NCBI GenBank assembly: GCA_027624335.1
Contig: JAQBWV010000023.1
Span: 1-43,722, forward strand
Source: Planctomycetota bacterium
GTDB taxonomy: Bacteria; Planctomycetota; Planctomycetia; Planctomycetales; Planctomycetaceae
DNA: 43,722 nucleotides
Direction: 5' to 3'
Positions 33,724-42,355 of the stretch are shown here, piece after piece (positions within the stretch are counted from its first letter, which is position 1; every line of letters begins with the position of its first letter). The notes beneath the pieces were generated by a model. The model did not search any database and had not been told where the DNA came from. It was given only the letters and a program-made list of their open reading frames with translations. The position numbers and the translations under genes are program-made.

Positions 33724-35001
33724 CTATCTGGCCGCACTGGTCGACTCGATTTCCGGCGGCTGCTGCCAGTTGAAATCGCTGGTGTAACGGACGTCGAGCC
33801 ACGGCGTGTCCAGTTTCGTGCCGCCGTTGACCTGCGACTGTAATAACGCATCCAGAGTGCCACTGGTCAGCAGAGTTCGCTCGACTGGCCACGTAGCTCG
33901 ACCGGTCTTCATCATCTTTTCGAAGCCCTTCACGAGAAACGTGAAGTGCCCGAACGGTCGCTCTTCCTGCACCTGAAACCTCGTCGACTCGATCCGGTCG
34001 TCGTCCGCATATTTCCAGGCCGCCGTCCAGCCGGTGACGGCACCGTTGAGTGTCAGAACACTGGCTCGAAGACCATCTCGATACTCGACCATCCACAGGA
34101 CTGGTTCGCGGACAGACTCTTCCATGGTCTTCTTCCGCTTTTCCCACGGCTTCACCAGCAGCCTGTCGAGCGTCGCGTCGAAAAGTTGCGGGCTGAATTT
34201 TCCGGCCGCGCGAGCTTCCCAGACCGCGTCGCCGGTCAGGCTCTGAACGCTGCGAACTCCGGTTTCGCCTCCGGCCCGTCGCTCCGCCAGGCATTGCACC
34301 ATTTCCAGTGCGTGAAACCCGTACGCGGTCAGCGAACCGTAGGAGACCGCGACAATCTCTTCGATCTTCGCATCACGCTGCGTGTCGACGGATGGGTATC
34401 TCCACAGTGTCGGCAGTGATGATCCAGCCATCAGGGGAACCTTCAGCTCCTTCGCCTGGTCGTAGACCCATTTCGCGTCGGTCCAGTTGTCTGCCAGGTG
34501 TTTGTCGATAAAAACCGGAACCGACCGACCTGATGTTCGGAATGTCTCCGCGACTTCGCCGAACAGCCGACGCTTCGGATACATCGTGTTTCCGGTGGCG
34601 GACTTTTCATAGGTGCCGTGTTCGGCGACGAGCAGAACGCCATCGACGTTCAAGGAAGTCGTCCCTCTCGTCAACGCTTCCCGGACGGAACCAGCGATCG
34701 GAAAACCGTAACTGGTTGACCATTCCCGACTGATGTCGCTTTCCGGAACCTGATCAGTGAACAGCGAAGCCAGCTTTAAGGCTGGTCGTGGATCCTGATC
34801 ATTCAGCGAGTAGCCTCGCACGAGCCGACCAATGATCACTTCGCAGTGCGAGTTCTTCCTCAAAACGGTCGTCACGCCGGCGATCTTCGGCAAGGTTTCG
34901 ACATTGACTGTGCTGCTTCGCGTTTCCTGGCCATCACACGGCCCGCTGACCAGGACCAGGAAACAGATCGAAACACAGCACCGCAGTGTCTGGAAAGTCA
35001 T
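33724..35001 (-). CDS. Secreted protein of unknown function
   Basis: Protein of 425 residues with a signal peptide (LRCCVSICFLVLVSGPCDGQ). The mature part has a Rossmann-like alternation and conserved-looking segments GVLLVAEHGTYEKSATGN near 120, PKRRLFGEVAETFRTSG, VPVFIDKHLADNWTDAKWVY near 165, and VPLMAGSSLPTLWR near 190. I have the impression of a family common in planctomycetes and acidobacteria with no known activity; AEHG, DKHL and MAGSS may form its active or binding site. GGGAGG lies 4 bases upstream of the ATG at 35001, a strong site. It starts 30 bases after the halogenase-like gene and is probably the last gene of that transcript, but a role in the same pathway is not shown. Confidence 0.8.
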   Translation of the reverse strand: MTFQTLRCCVSICFLVLVSGPCDGQETRSSTVNVETLPKIAGVTTVLRKNSHCEVIIGRLVRGYSLNDQDPRPALKLASLFTDQVPESDISREWSTSYGFPIAGSVREALTRGTTSLNVDGVLLVAEHGTYEKSATGNTMYPKRRLFGEVAETFRTSGRSVPVFIDKHLADNWTDAKWVYDQAKELKVPLMAGSSLPTLWRYPSVDTQRDAKIEEIVAVSYGSLTAYGFHALEMVQCLAERRAGGETGVRSVQSLTGDAVWEARAAGKFSPQLFDATLDRLLVKPWEKRKKTMEESVREPVLWMVEYRDGLRASVLTLNGAVTGWTAAWKYADDDRIESTRFQVQEERPFGHFTFLVKGFEKMMKTGRATWPVERTLLTSGTLDALLQSQVNGGTKLDTPWLDVRYTSDFNWQQPPEIESTSAAR

Positions 35002-35031
35002 GGTGCCTCCCCCCCGTTCGAGAAAAAGTAA

Positions 35032-36294
35032 TCACGCAGAAACGGGCGGCGTTACGTCGCCCATACTCTCGAAGCAAGCGTTGAAGTCGCGTTTGAACAC
35101 GTCTCCGATCAGAATGTCGGTGACGTGCGACCGGAATTCCGGATGCATCTTCAGGAACCGCCCGAAGCTGAAGGTCGGGTTATAGAACGCGTAAACCAGT
35201 TTGCGGAACACATCGACGCCTTTGGCGTGAATATCCTGCCAACTGCCGAGCTGCTCGGTCGAGAAGTCCTGTGTTTCGAACGCTTCGTGAATCGCGTCGG
35301 CAGCGAATTCGCCGGACTTCAGAGCCAGGAAGACGCCGCTCGAATAAACCGGGTCGATAAAACCGTAAGCGTCTCCGACCAGCATCCAACCCGGTCCCGC
35401 GCCCTGACGGGCGTAGTAGGAATAGTCCTTCGTCTTCAGATAGTCGCGGACTCGCGTGGCATTTTTGAGTCGTTCGACCATTGCCGGGCAGCGGTTCAGT
35501 TCCCGTTGAAAGGACTCTTCAGCCGTCAGCCCGCGGGGGAACAGGACGTCCATGTCAGCCGTACAGCCGATGCTTGTTACATTGTCGGGCAGCGGAATAA
35601 ACCAGAACCACGACTGTTTTTCTGCCGTCTGCATAATGAGCGTCGCGCCCTCGTCCTTACCGGGATCGCGTCGTGCGTCTTTGAAGTAGGTCCAGATGGT
35701 CCCCTTTTTCAGAGCCGGGTCCGTGTCTTTCAGGCCGAGCCGTGATGCCAGAAACGCTGACTGGCCGGTAGCGTCGACAATTACACGGCAGGAGATGTCC
35801 TGGTCGACGCGACTGCTATCGGGACCAGCTGTCCGCACTCGGACACCGGTCGCGCGATCGCCGTCGAAGTGAGCATCGATCACTTGCGCCTGCGTATGGA
35901 CCGTTGCTCCCAGCTCGACGGCACGTTCCAGCAGCATTTGATCGAACGTGTCGCGCCACACCTGCCAGGTTTGCGAGCTTTCGCAGTTCTTGTACTCATC
36001 AAAATAAAACGGAGCCGACGGCTTCATGCCTTCGCTGAAGAACTGGACGCTGTACTTACGTGGGTACGCGCTGTCGCGAAGTCGTTCGACCAGTCCCAGT
36101 CGCTGGAGTGTCCAGTAGGTTTCGGGAATCAGCGACTCACCCACGTGAAATCGCGGAACGTCAGACCGTTCCAGAATCAGAGTGCGATGACCATGTTCGG
36201 CAGTCAGCGCCCCGGTCGATGCGCCGGCCGGTCCGCCGCCGATGACGACGACATCGTAATGGTCAGTCAGAACCGGTTGTTGAGACTCGAACAT
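35032..36294 (-). CDS. Flavin-dependent halogenase-like oxidoreductase
   Basis: Protein of 420 residues in the tryptophan/phenol halogenase branch of FAD monooxygenases. FAD binding: YDVVVIGGGPAGASTGALTA at residue ~12 and WMLVGDAYGFIDPVYSSGVF near 300. Halogenase marks: SWFWFIPLP near 220, matching the W-x-W-x-I-P motif that separates halogenases from ordinary monooxygenases, and Lys in PRKYSVQFFSEGMKP near 80, at the position of the catalytic Lys that forms the haloamine. ERSDVPRFHVGESLIP is typical of the branch. It should act in the cytoplasm with reduced FAD and a halide. The ATG at 36294 lies 13 bases after the stop of the chorismate lyase-like gene, so a phenolic substrate such as 4-hydroxybenzoate is likely. 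A reductase for FADH2 is not in the window. An alternative is a non-halogenating relative (geranylgeranyl-reductase type). Confidence 0.82.
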   Translation of the reverse strand: MFESQQPVLTDHYDVVVIGGGPAGASTGALTAEHGHRTLILERSDVPRFHVGESLIPETYWTLQRLGLVERLRDSAYPRKYSVQFFSEGMKPSAPFYFDEYKNCESSQTWQVWRDTFDQMLLERAVELGATVHTQAQVIDAHFDGDRATGVRVRTAGPDSSRVDQDISCRVIVDATGQSAFLASRLGLKDTDPALKKGTIWTYFKDARRDPGKDEGATLIMQTAEKQSWFWFIPLPDNVTSIGCTADMDVLFPRGLTAEESFQRELNRCPAMVERLKNATRVRDYLKTKDYSYYARQGAGPGWMLVGDAYGFIDPVYSSGVFLALKSGEFAADAIHEAFETQDFSTEQLGSWQDIHAKGVDVFRKLVYAFYNPTFSFGRFLKMHPEFRSHVTDILIGDVFKRDFNACFESMGDVTPPVSA

Positions 36295-36307
36295 GAACCA
36301 GGTGTTT

Positions 36308-36841
36308 CTACAAAGGAGCGGAGACTTCCAGCAGGTCAACGGCGGGACGATGGTTGCAGAAGATCGTCGCCAGGCGACCGTAGGTCGTCGCGCCTTCTTC
36401 CATTTGCAGGTGGCTCGCCAGGCCGGGGCCAGCCGTCAGCTTGACGATGGCACCAAGATCGATGTGACGCAACACGTTATGGTTAATCAGAACTCGCCCG
36501 AGTGGAATGTCGCCGCCCAGAATCTGATCGCGAACCTCGATCGTCACATACTGAAAGTTGAATCGGACAATTCCAAACTGCACCACTTCGTCCGTGCCGC
36601 TTTTCAGTAGAAGGATCTTGCGGCAGTACATGTTATCAATGAGCTTCTGATCCAGCACACGGACATCGACGCTGGTGCCGTGGTACGACTCCATCGTGAC
36701 CGTCATGTGATGCTCGTGAACAAGCATCTGCTTATACGGTTCGGGAGTCTGCGAAGATGGAATATGCTCTGCCCGCGCGATCAGAGGCTCGCTTTCAGGG
36801 AACAGATCGAGCAGTGCTTCAAGTTCGGTTAGTGGATTCAC
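36308..36841 (-). CDS. Chorismate pyruvate-lyase-like (DUF98/UbiC-type) protein
   Basis: Protein of about 178 residues resembling the chorismate pyruvate-lyase family (UbiC, and Rv2949c of mycobacteria), which turns chorismate into 4-hydroxybenzoate plus pyruvate. Family-like segments: [30 protein letters not shown] (YRxLLvH-like), [35 protein letters not shown] and [20 protein letters not shown], where the Arg in FGIVRFN and the PLG-x-L-I turn lie in the active site of characterised enzymes. The start is uncertain: GTG at 36841 ([10 protein letters not shown]) is used here; a TTG at 36895 would add 18 residues. Neither has a clear ribosome site. It immediately precedes the halogenase-like gene (13 bases) and follows the radical SAM gene, all minus strand. 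Confidence 0.72.
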   Translation of the reverse strand: MNPLTELEALLDLFPESEPLIARAEHIPSSQTPEPYKQMLVHEHHMTVTMESYHGTSVDVRVLDQKLIDNMYCRKILLLKSGTDEVVQFGIVRFNFQYVTIEVRDQILGGDIPLGRVLINHNVLRHIDLGAIVKLTAGPGLASHLQMEEGATTYGRLATIFCNHRPAVDLLEVSAPL

Positions 36842-36918
36842 GGTGAGGCAAGCTGTGAGGGAGGAAGGTTTGGTGGTGGGTTCACATTGAGGCAAGGTGT
36901 CAGGCCGATCGAGCCCGT

Positions 36919-36938
36919 GGCCGGTGGGAACCGGCCCT
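36919..36938. repeat. GGCCGG palindromic repeat, second copy
   Basis: GGCCGGTGGGAACCGGCCCT is the exact reverse complement of 27244-27263. It lies in the short gap between the radical SAM gene (ends 36984) and the chorismate lyase-like gene, so it would form a hairpin within the shared transcript and could lower or separate expression of the downstream genes. Confidence 0.65.
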
Positions 36939-36983
36939 ACAACTACAACATGACTGCGATGTACGATTATTTCTCCAGGGACC

Positions 36984-38294
36984 CTATGTGTAGCGCACCT
37001 GGCGGTGTTCGGGTTCGAAGTATTCCGGAAGAAGGCTGTCCATCTGCAGCAGACCGCGCCGAGTCAGGCGAACTTCGTCGTCTTCAACCTGCAGGTAACC
37101 GGCGGCCTGCTGGTTGCGGAAGGCGTCGCCGAACTCTTCAAAGATGTTAACGCCGAACTTTCGCTGGAAGGTGTGGCCGGAAATATGGCCTTCCTTCAAC
37201 TGCAGCACGAGTTCACGAATCAGCAGCTGATGTGGTGAAGGTCGCAGTGCCCGGTTGACGGGAAGTTCACCCGATTCGACAGTCGTCTGGTAATCCTCGA
37301 TCTGGTCGAGATTCTGGTAGTGCACTCCCTGCAGATGCCCGAAAGACGAGACGCCTGCCGCGACCAGATCCGCACCTCGCCAGACGTTGTCGCGATAGAC
37401 GAAGTGGTCGGTATCCAGTGATCGAACCAGTTCATTGCCGCTTGAAATCTGATACCCCTCAGCCAGCAGACGGTTGAACGCTTCGTCGACCCAGCGTCGT
37501 TTGGTGGCCCAGTCAGCGACCGGCGAAACCGCTCCGTTTTCGCGCATCTCTTTGGAGATGATCGTGTTGAAGGGCAACTCCATCTGGTAAACCGTAATGT
37601 TGTCCGGTTCCATTTCGATGGTCTTGTCGATGCAGTGATGCCAGTTTTCATCGGTCTCGCCGATCATCCCGGCGATCAGATCGATGTTCACTTGAGGAAA
37701 TCCAACCTGCCGCAGCCAGCCGTAAGCGGTTTCGATTTCCGGCGACAGATGAGCCCGTCCGTTTTCTTCGAGAATCGCGTCGTTGAAGTTTTCGACGCCG
37801 AGCGACACTCGGGTGATGCCGATTTCTTTCAGCGTCTGCACCTTTTCGAGGCTGAGCGTTCCTGGCTCGCACTCAAAAGTAACCTCTTCAGCCGTTTCCC
37901 AGGAAACATGCTCTGCCAGCTTGTCTCGCAGAAACAGAAGTTGGCGCGAGCTGAGATACGATGGCGTGCCGCCTCCAAAATAAACAAAGCGAAGCGAGCG
38001 GTCCTGCATGGCCTGTGTCTGACTGAGCATCTCGATTTCGCTCGCCAGGCAGTCGACGTAACGCTGAATCGCCTTCGCGTTCTGATTGGTGTAAACGCGG
38101 AAATAGCAGAATCGGCAACGTTTCCGGCAGAACGGAATGTGCAGGTACAGTCCCATCGGAACGCTGGCGTCTGGCTTCGAATTCAGCGCCGAGTTGATTT
38201 CCGGAATATTCTCAGGAGTCCACAACGAGAACGGTGGGTAGTTGGAAATGAAATAGCTGCCGACTTCGGTGGAGCTGGTCGTGTCGGTCGCCAT
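36984..38294 (-). CDS. HemW/HemN-like radical SAM protein
   Basis: Protein of 436 residues of the coproporphyrinogen-III-oxidase-like radical SAM family. The cluster motif C-x3-C-x2-C is [10 protein letters not shown] near residue 56; the S-adenosylmethionine GGGTPSYL motif follows near 106, and [17 protein letters not shown] near 162 and [15 protein letters not shown] near 203 are typical. A HemN_C-like winged-helix domain closes it ([32 protein letters not shown]). As in HemW, there is no fourth Cys right after the motif. True HemN makes protoporphyrinogen, HemW carries heme, and other members methylate or cyclise metabolites, so function is open. AGAAG precedes the ATG at 38294. As first gene of the halogenase group it could modify the same product; otherwise it serves heme metabolism. 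Confidence 0.85.
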   Translation of the reverse strand: MATDTTSSTEVGSYFISNYPPFSLWTPENIPEINSALNSKPDASVPMGLYLHIPFCRKRCRFCYFRVYTNQNAKAIQRYVDCLASEIEMLSQTQAMQDRSLRFVYFGGGTPSYLSSRQLLFLRDKLAEHVSWETAEEVTFECEPGTLSLEKVQTLKEIGITRVSLGVENFNDAILEENGRAHLSPEIETAYGWLRQVGFPQVNIDLIAGMIGETDENWHHCIDKTIEMEPDNITVYQMELPFNTIISKEMRENGAVSPVADWATKRRWVDEAFNRLLAEGYQISSGNELVRSLDTDHFVYRDNVWRGADLVAAGVSSFGHLQGVHYQNLDQIEDYQTTVESGELPVNRALRPSPHQLLIRELVLQLKEGHISGHTFQRKFGVNIFEEFGDAFRNQQAAGYLQVEDDEVRLTRRGLLQMDSLLPEYFEPEHRQVRYT

Positions 38295-38404
38295 GCGTCT
38301 TCTCGCTTGCAGTGTTGAACGATTGGAGTGAGAGCCGTGTCGACATTGCCTGTCAGGTGGGGCACGGATTGTCGCAGACCCGCCCGGTCAAAGCCACAAC
38401 GCGA

Positions 38405-40690
38405 TCAAACAAGTCCGCGGCGTTTTCTGAGGAACCACTCGGCGGACATCGTCAGGCTGAACGCTCCCAGGAACCACCAGTTGTCCCACAGGGTCACGCG
38501 AGTAATGCTCGTCAATGACAGGTTCGGAGGCCCCGTTGCAATGAGCTGGTCCAGGAACTCGTCAAACTTCTCTGCCGGGATGACTCTGCCCCCGGTCTGC
38601 TCCGCCAGTCCCTCCAGTAATGCCGGGTCAGCAGCGGGATTGTCGAGTTCCGGATCCCGTGAATCGACCAGAAACCGAGTCGTCGCATCGCCGGGGATCA
38701 CCTGTCCGTCTTTTGTCGCCGTCACGACCACTCGATAGATACCCGGTTCCGTTGCCCCTTTGAACTCGCCGAACGAACGATCCCGCGACGACAGAGCGGC
38801 AATGGGACTTTCCTTACCGTCCGGACTGATGACTCGTGTCTGAAACGTAACTCCCGAAACGGGATTGCCGTCGTCGTCGCGGACGCCGAACTCGATGGGG
38901 ATCGATGATCCCTGATTGAAGTTGCGTGGAGTGACTCTCGCCCAGACAGGCTGGTCCGATTCAAACTCTTTACGAGCCAGCCAGAGAATCATCTGCCGCC
39001 AGAACCGCTGATGCTGCTCGCGAAAATCCCGCATCCACCAGCGCCAGGTCGAATCTGCCGCAAACGACAATGACCGGGAACGTCCCGTTTCCAGAGCGAA
39101 CAGTAACGGCACTTTGTCGGTACTTTCCGCGAGAACTTCGACCAGTGCATTCTTCTTGCGAAGCTTGTTGGCCTTAAGCAACGGTGGCAGTTGCTTCCAT
39201 GCCAGGTCGTTATCTCCGTTTGTCAGACGCATAACGAAATGCCGCAGACCACTGGCTGTTGGAACCATCTGGAGATCACGTTCGATATGCAGATCCGCCG
39301 AAATTGGACCTTCTCCTTGAATTTCCTGCTTGTCGAGCAGTACTGGCATGACCGATTCCAGAGGGGTGCCAGCATAGCCTCCGGCGCTGAAACTGAAAAA
39401 ACCGCCGGTTGTCAGAAGTCCGGCTCCTTCATCAACTCGCCGAGCCAGCAGTTGAAGGTCTTCCTTACTGAAGACCTTCGCCGGAACATCGCCAATGATG
39501 TAAACGTCGTAGCGATCTTTTTCGAAGTCGGCCTGATCGATTTTCGTTCGACTGGCGAACTCTCCCGTACGGACCCACTGGAAATCCAACTGCAGCTTCG
39601 CCGCCGAATTCACTTCGCGAATGAAAACCTGCTCGTCGCGATACGTGTCGTAATACTTGACCGAAATTCCACCCTTCTGGACGGTCAGCAAAGTCTGTCG
39701 TTCGTTGTTCGCAGTTCGCAGTTCTCCCGCCAGCGGTGTCACGCGGACAGCGATGCGGTACTCACCAGACAACTCGGGAACAAACGACAGTGACACCGGG
39801 ATCGTCTGATCTGGCTGAGTGGCTGTGATTTCGACCGAGGGCCGAGCTCCTGGCAAGGCAGCAGCGACGACCATCTCGCCATGCTCGAACGCGCTGCGAC
39901 CCGTTCGATCTTCGACCAGAAGCTGCACGGTGAATCGGCGGCCTTCTCCGCCGGCGACTCGAATTCTGGCATCGACGGGGACCGTGTTTCGAACAAAGAC
40001 AATGTCATCAACCGCCAGATCCTCAACCGCAATGTCGAGTCCCGTCACGGCAACGTCCGACTCACCGAACGGTACAGGAAACATCGGAATCTGCAGTTCC
40101 CGGAAGCTTCTCGCCGCAGCCAGCGGAGCGATGTCAAACGGTGATACCGCCCGCTGTGCTCCGTCACTCATCAGAACGATGCCAATCACCTGCTTGCCGT
40201 TCTGCGTTTCCTTCAGCAACGCATCGAGAGAGAAGCCGATGGCCGTCCATTCCCCTTCGGCCTTGTCGGAAATCGCGCCAGGATCGCGCGACTGCAGCTC
40301 TGAATCAAAGTCGTAGAAACGAACTTCCAGACTCTTCGACAGTTCTTCGAGCCGTTCGGCGTTGAACTTCAGCGTACTGACGAGAGTGTCGCGACGAGTC
40401 TTTCCTCCAGGGCCGTCGGGAGTCGTCATGCTGCGACTCTGATCACCAAGGATGTAGAGCACCGCGTCCTTCGTATCGGTTTCTGAATACTGAATCTCCG
40501 GACGCAGCATGGCGACGACGAGTAGAACGGCAGCCACCAGCCGCAGCCCGATCAGCGATTTCCGAGTCCCGGCGGTAAGATGCCGAACTCGCGGAGGGTA
40601 AGTCAGCAGAACGAGCGTCACCAGACCGACCGCGATCAGCACGACGACGGGCCAGCTCCAGACGGGTTCTACGACAAAGCGAGTGGACAC
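38405..40690 (-). CDS. Large VWA-domain membrane protein
   Basis: Protein of about 761 residues with two N-terminal spans (WSWPVVVLIAVGLVTLVLLT, LIGLRLVAAVLLVVAML), a VWA domain from about 75 with the metal-site motif D-x-S-x-S in LGDQSRSM and IVLMSDGAQR, beta-sandwich segments, a class-I-glutamine-amidotransferase-like region near 400 (YDVYIIGDVPAKVFSKEDLQ, GAGLLTTGGFFSFSAGGYAG), a late DUF-like beta domain, and a final span near the C-terminus (WWFLGAFSLTMSAEWFLRKR). This layout is common in planctomycetes next to BatA-like genes; the role is not known. A GTG at 40690 is taken as start (GGAA 8 bases upstream; the hydrophobic N-terminus follows); the frame runs to an ATG at 40831 through a Cys/Ser-rich non-conserved part. 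It has no BatA or MoxR partner in this window. Confidence 0.83.
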   Translation of the reverse strand: MSTRFVVEPVWSWPVVVLIAVGLVTLVLLTYPPRVRHLTAGTRKSLIGLRLVAAVLLVVAMLRPEIQYSETDTKDAVLYILGDQSRSMTTPDGPGGKTRRDTLVSTLKFNAERLEELSKSLEVRFYDFDSELQSRDPGAISDKAEGEWTAIGFSLDALLKETQNGKQVIGIVLMSDGAQRAVSPFDIAPLAAARSFRELQIPMFPVPFGESDVAVTGLDIAVEDLAVDDIVFVRNTVPVDARIRVAGGEGRRFTVQLLVEDRTGRSAFEHGEMVVAAALPGARPSVEITATQPDQTIPVSLSFVPELSGEYRIAVRVTPLAGELRTANNERQTLLTVQKGGISVKYYDTYRDEQVFIREVNSAAKLQLDFQWVRTGEFASRTKIDQADFEKDRYDVYIIGDVPAKVFSKEDLQLLARRVDEGAGLLTTGGFFSFSAGGYAGTPLESVMPVLLDKQEIQGEGPISADLHIERDLQMVPTASGLRHFVMRLTNGDNDLAWKQLPPLLKANKLRKKNALVEVLAESTDKVPLLFALETGRSRSLSFAADSTWRWWMRDFREQHQRFWRQMILWLARKEFESDQPVWARVTPRNFNQGSSIPIEFGVRDDDGNPVSGVTFQTRVISPDGKESPIAALSSRDRSFGEFKGATEPGIYRVVVTATKDGQVIPGDATTRFLVDSRDPELDNPAADPALLEGLAEQTGGRVIPAEKFDEFLDQLIATGPPNLSLTSITRVTLWDNWWFLGAFSLTMSAEWFLRKRRGLV

Positions 40691-41110
40691 GTTGTTTCCG
40701 CAAGAGCAGAGTGAGGGAAAGGGCGAGGAGGACGAGCACCGAGCGAGGAGAGTCTCTACACACGCAGGATTCTGGTTGCGTCCGTACTTGCCCGCAAGAC
40801 CGACGCGACAGCTCGCAATCGGATGAAACACAAGTGAGTTTCAATTCAAGAGCTTCCACCGCATCCGCAGCCACAGTTGACCGAACGCGATCGCATGGAA
40901 ACCGCCCACGAAACCGCAGGTGAGCGAAACATCACAGCGACTCACCGCTCGCTCTGAAAACGCTTCGGACCCGAGTCCACTGCAGATTCGCGTCAACCTT
41001 GAACCCCGACGGGCTGAACCGGATTCCGCATCGACCTCCCGGCCTGCGAAACGAAGTGATCGTCACCACCCGACTCGCGGACGCCCGTAATAATCATTCC
41101 GCGCAGCAGA
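40691..41110. other. Gap upstream of the VWA gene, no gene seen
   Basis: No convincing gene. If the GTG at 40690 is not the true start, up to 47 more codons of the VWA gene would lie at 40691-40831. The remainder is moderately GC-rich without open frames of coding character, and a terminator for the next minus-strand gene follows at 41111. Confidence 0.5.
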
Positions 41111-41135
41111 AAAGCCCGAGCACACGTCCCGGGCT
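41111..41135 (-). terminator. Intrinsic terminator of the lipoprotein gene
   Basis: AAGCCCG (41111-41117) and CGGGCTT (41129-41135) form a perfect 7-base stem. On the minus strand the right arm CGGGCTTTT ends in a short T-run before CTGC. It lies 78 bases past the stop of the lipoprotein gene at 41213. Confidence 0.6.
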
Positions 41136-41212
41136 TCTTGAACAATAGATTTAGAACTCGGCTCCGCGAGTTTCTAATCGACTGTGGTTAGACACTCGGT
41201 CAAAACCATCGC

Positions 41213-41707
41213 TCAGCGTTCTTCGAACGCGGCGAGTACCGTTTCAAATGCCACAAGAATCTCATTCGGTTCAATAACGTCTTTTTCACTCGCATCGCTT
41301 TGAAAGGCCCCATCGTAAATCCACTTTCCTTCACGAGCGGAGTACCGGTAGGCCGCGGTCAATTCATCGGCGCTATACCAACGCGTCATGCTATCCTGTC
41401 CGACTTGTTCGTCAACTTCGCTGATACGGTAGCTAAACTTGATGCGCCCGATGTATGGGTATTTCCCGCTCTTCTCGACATCCGTCTCTTCCGTCACTGT
41501 GGCCTCGTATTTGTGCAGCTCGGAGTTGTTGGTCGACAAGACTTCGGTCACGCGAGTCTTCTTGCCGTCGGAAATGCTTTTGAATTCAGCGCGCGCTGTT
41601 GCGATGTTTTTGGTCACACTAGCGATGTCTTTGGACGCACTATCCGCGCAGCCCAGTAAGACCACTGATAGGTGACCGGCAATCAATAAATCAAAAACCG
41701 TTTTCAT
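41213..41707 (-). CDS. Putative lipoprotein of unknown function
   Basis: Protein of 164 residues. The N-terminus MKTVFDLLIAGHLSVVLLGC is a lipoprotein signal with lipobox LLGC followed by ADS, so it is probably lipid-anchored; Ala-Asp at +2/+3 may favour inner-membrane retention. The mature part starts with a helix (KDIASVTKNIATARAEFKSI) and then has beta-type sequence (KYEATVTEETDVEKSGKYPY, IGRIKFSYRISEVDEQVGQD, MTRWYSADELTAAYRYSARE, GKWIYDGAFQSD) ending in an acidic helix. No known family. AGG is 7 bases before the ATG at 41707; the longer frame upstream to 41872 is unlikely. It has a slightly lower GC content than its surroundings, compatible with recent acquisition, but this is only an impression. 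Confidence 0.8.
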   Translation of the reverse strand: MKTVFDLLIAGHLSVVLLGCADSASKDIASVTKNIATARAEFKSISDGKKTRVTEVLSTNNSELHKYEATVTEETDVEKSGKYPYIGRIKFSYRISEVDEQVGQDSMTRWYSADELTAAYRYSAREGKWIYDGAFQSDASEKDVIEPNEILVAFETVLAAFEER

Positions 41708-42008
41708 TTTGTGCCTAACGAATTGCGATCTATGAGGCTGCAGGGATGCAGACTGATAGATCGTGCGTTGAACTATTCCGCTTCGCGAGTTGAAGCGTGG
41801 GGTACTGCGGAGTCGAGGACGCTCACGAATCGGAGCGGGGACGATTTTACATCTGAAGGTCGGTCGAGTCACGCCCGGCGCGCGGTTGGCCCGACCGCGT
41901 GCGGTTGGGTGCCGGAGGCACGGGAAGTCTCACCCTCAGCTCGTAACCAGGTAACGGACTTCTTACTCCCGGTTGATGACGGACGATGAAGCATCTTGTC
42001 GCTCCGCG

Positions 42009-42119
42009 ACCCGCCCATTCGCACGCCGAATCTTCCAACGGACGGAACGCCCCACAAGCAACCGCCTTCCCGTCGATGTACCTGACAACAAAACCACGGT
42101 GGGGAACATTCGGGAGCAC
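42009..42119 (-). pseudogene. Possible GNAT acetyltransferase fragment
   Basis: About 37 codons read LPNVPHRGFVVRYIDGKAVA, then CGAFRPLED, which resembles the central strands of GNAT N-acetyltransferases (FLVAY-x-DGEPVGCGALR-like). Sequence before and after is not GNAT-like, and there is no room for the rest of the domain, so it would be a leftover. The frame starts at a GTG at 42119 and runs to 41847 without obvious homology beyond the matching stretch. The region 41708-42008 shows nothing else. Confidence 0.35.
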
Positions 42120-42355
42120 ATTTCTACCTCCGATTGATTCGATCCAATGTCTCCCGGCCTGACTCAGGTTCAGCTCGATTACTCAGGCCTGCAGACGACG
42201 CGAAAGCCCATGTCGGTGCGTGCTTCGTCGAATGGGGCGAAGCCGCGAGAGGCGGCGCGCAGTTCCGCGGGGGAACTGAGCCATGATCCGCCTCGCACGC
42301 AGCATCGTGAGCCGGATGCAGGGCCGATTGGATTCTCCACGAACAGGGATGGATA
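42105..42355. repeat. Duplicated block, copy 1 (SUMF1-gene 3' end and flank)
   Basis: This block matches 43089-43352 over nearly its whole length, with scattered substitutions, one 10-base insertion and small indels in the other copy. It covers the last ~58 codons of the SUMF1-domain gene and about 70 bases beyond its stop, including a conserved 48-base tail at 42124-42171 described under findings. Confidence 0.85.
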
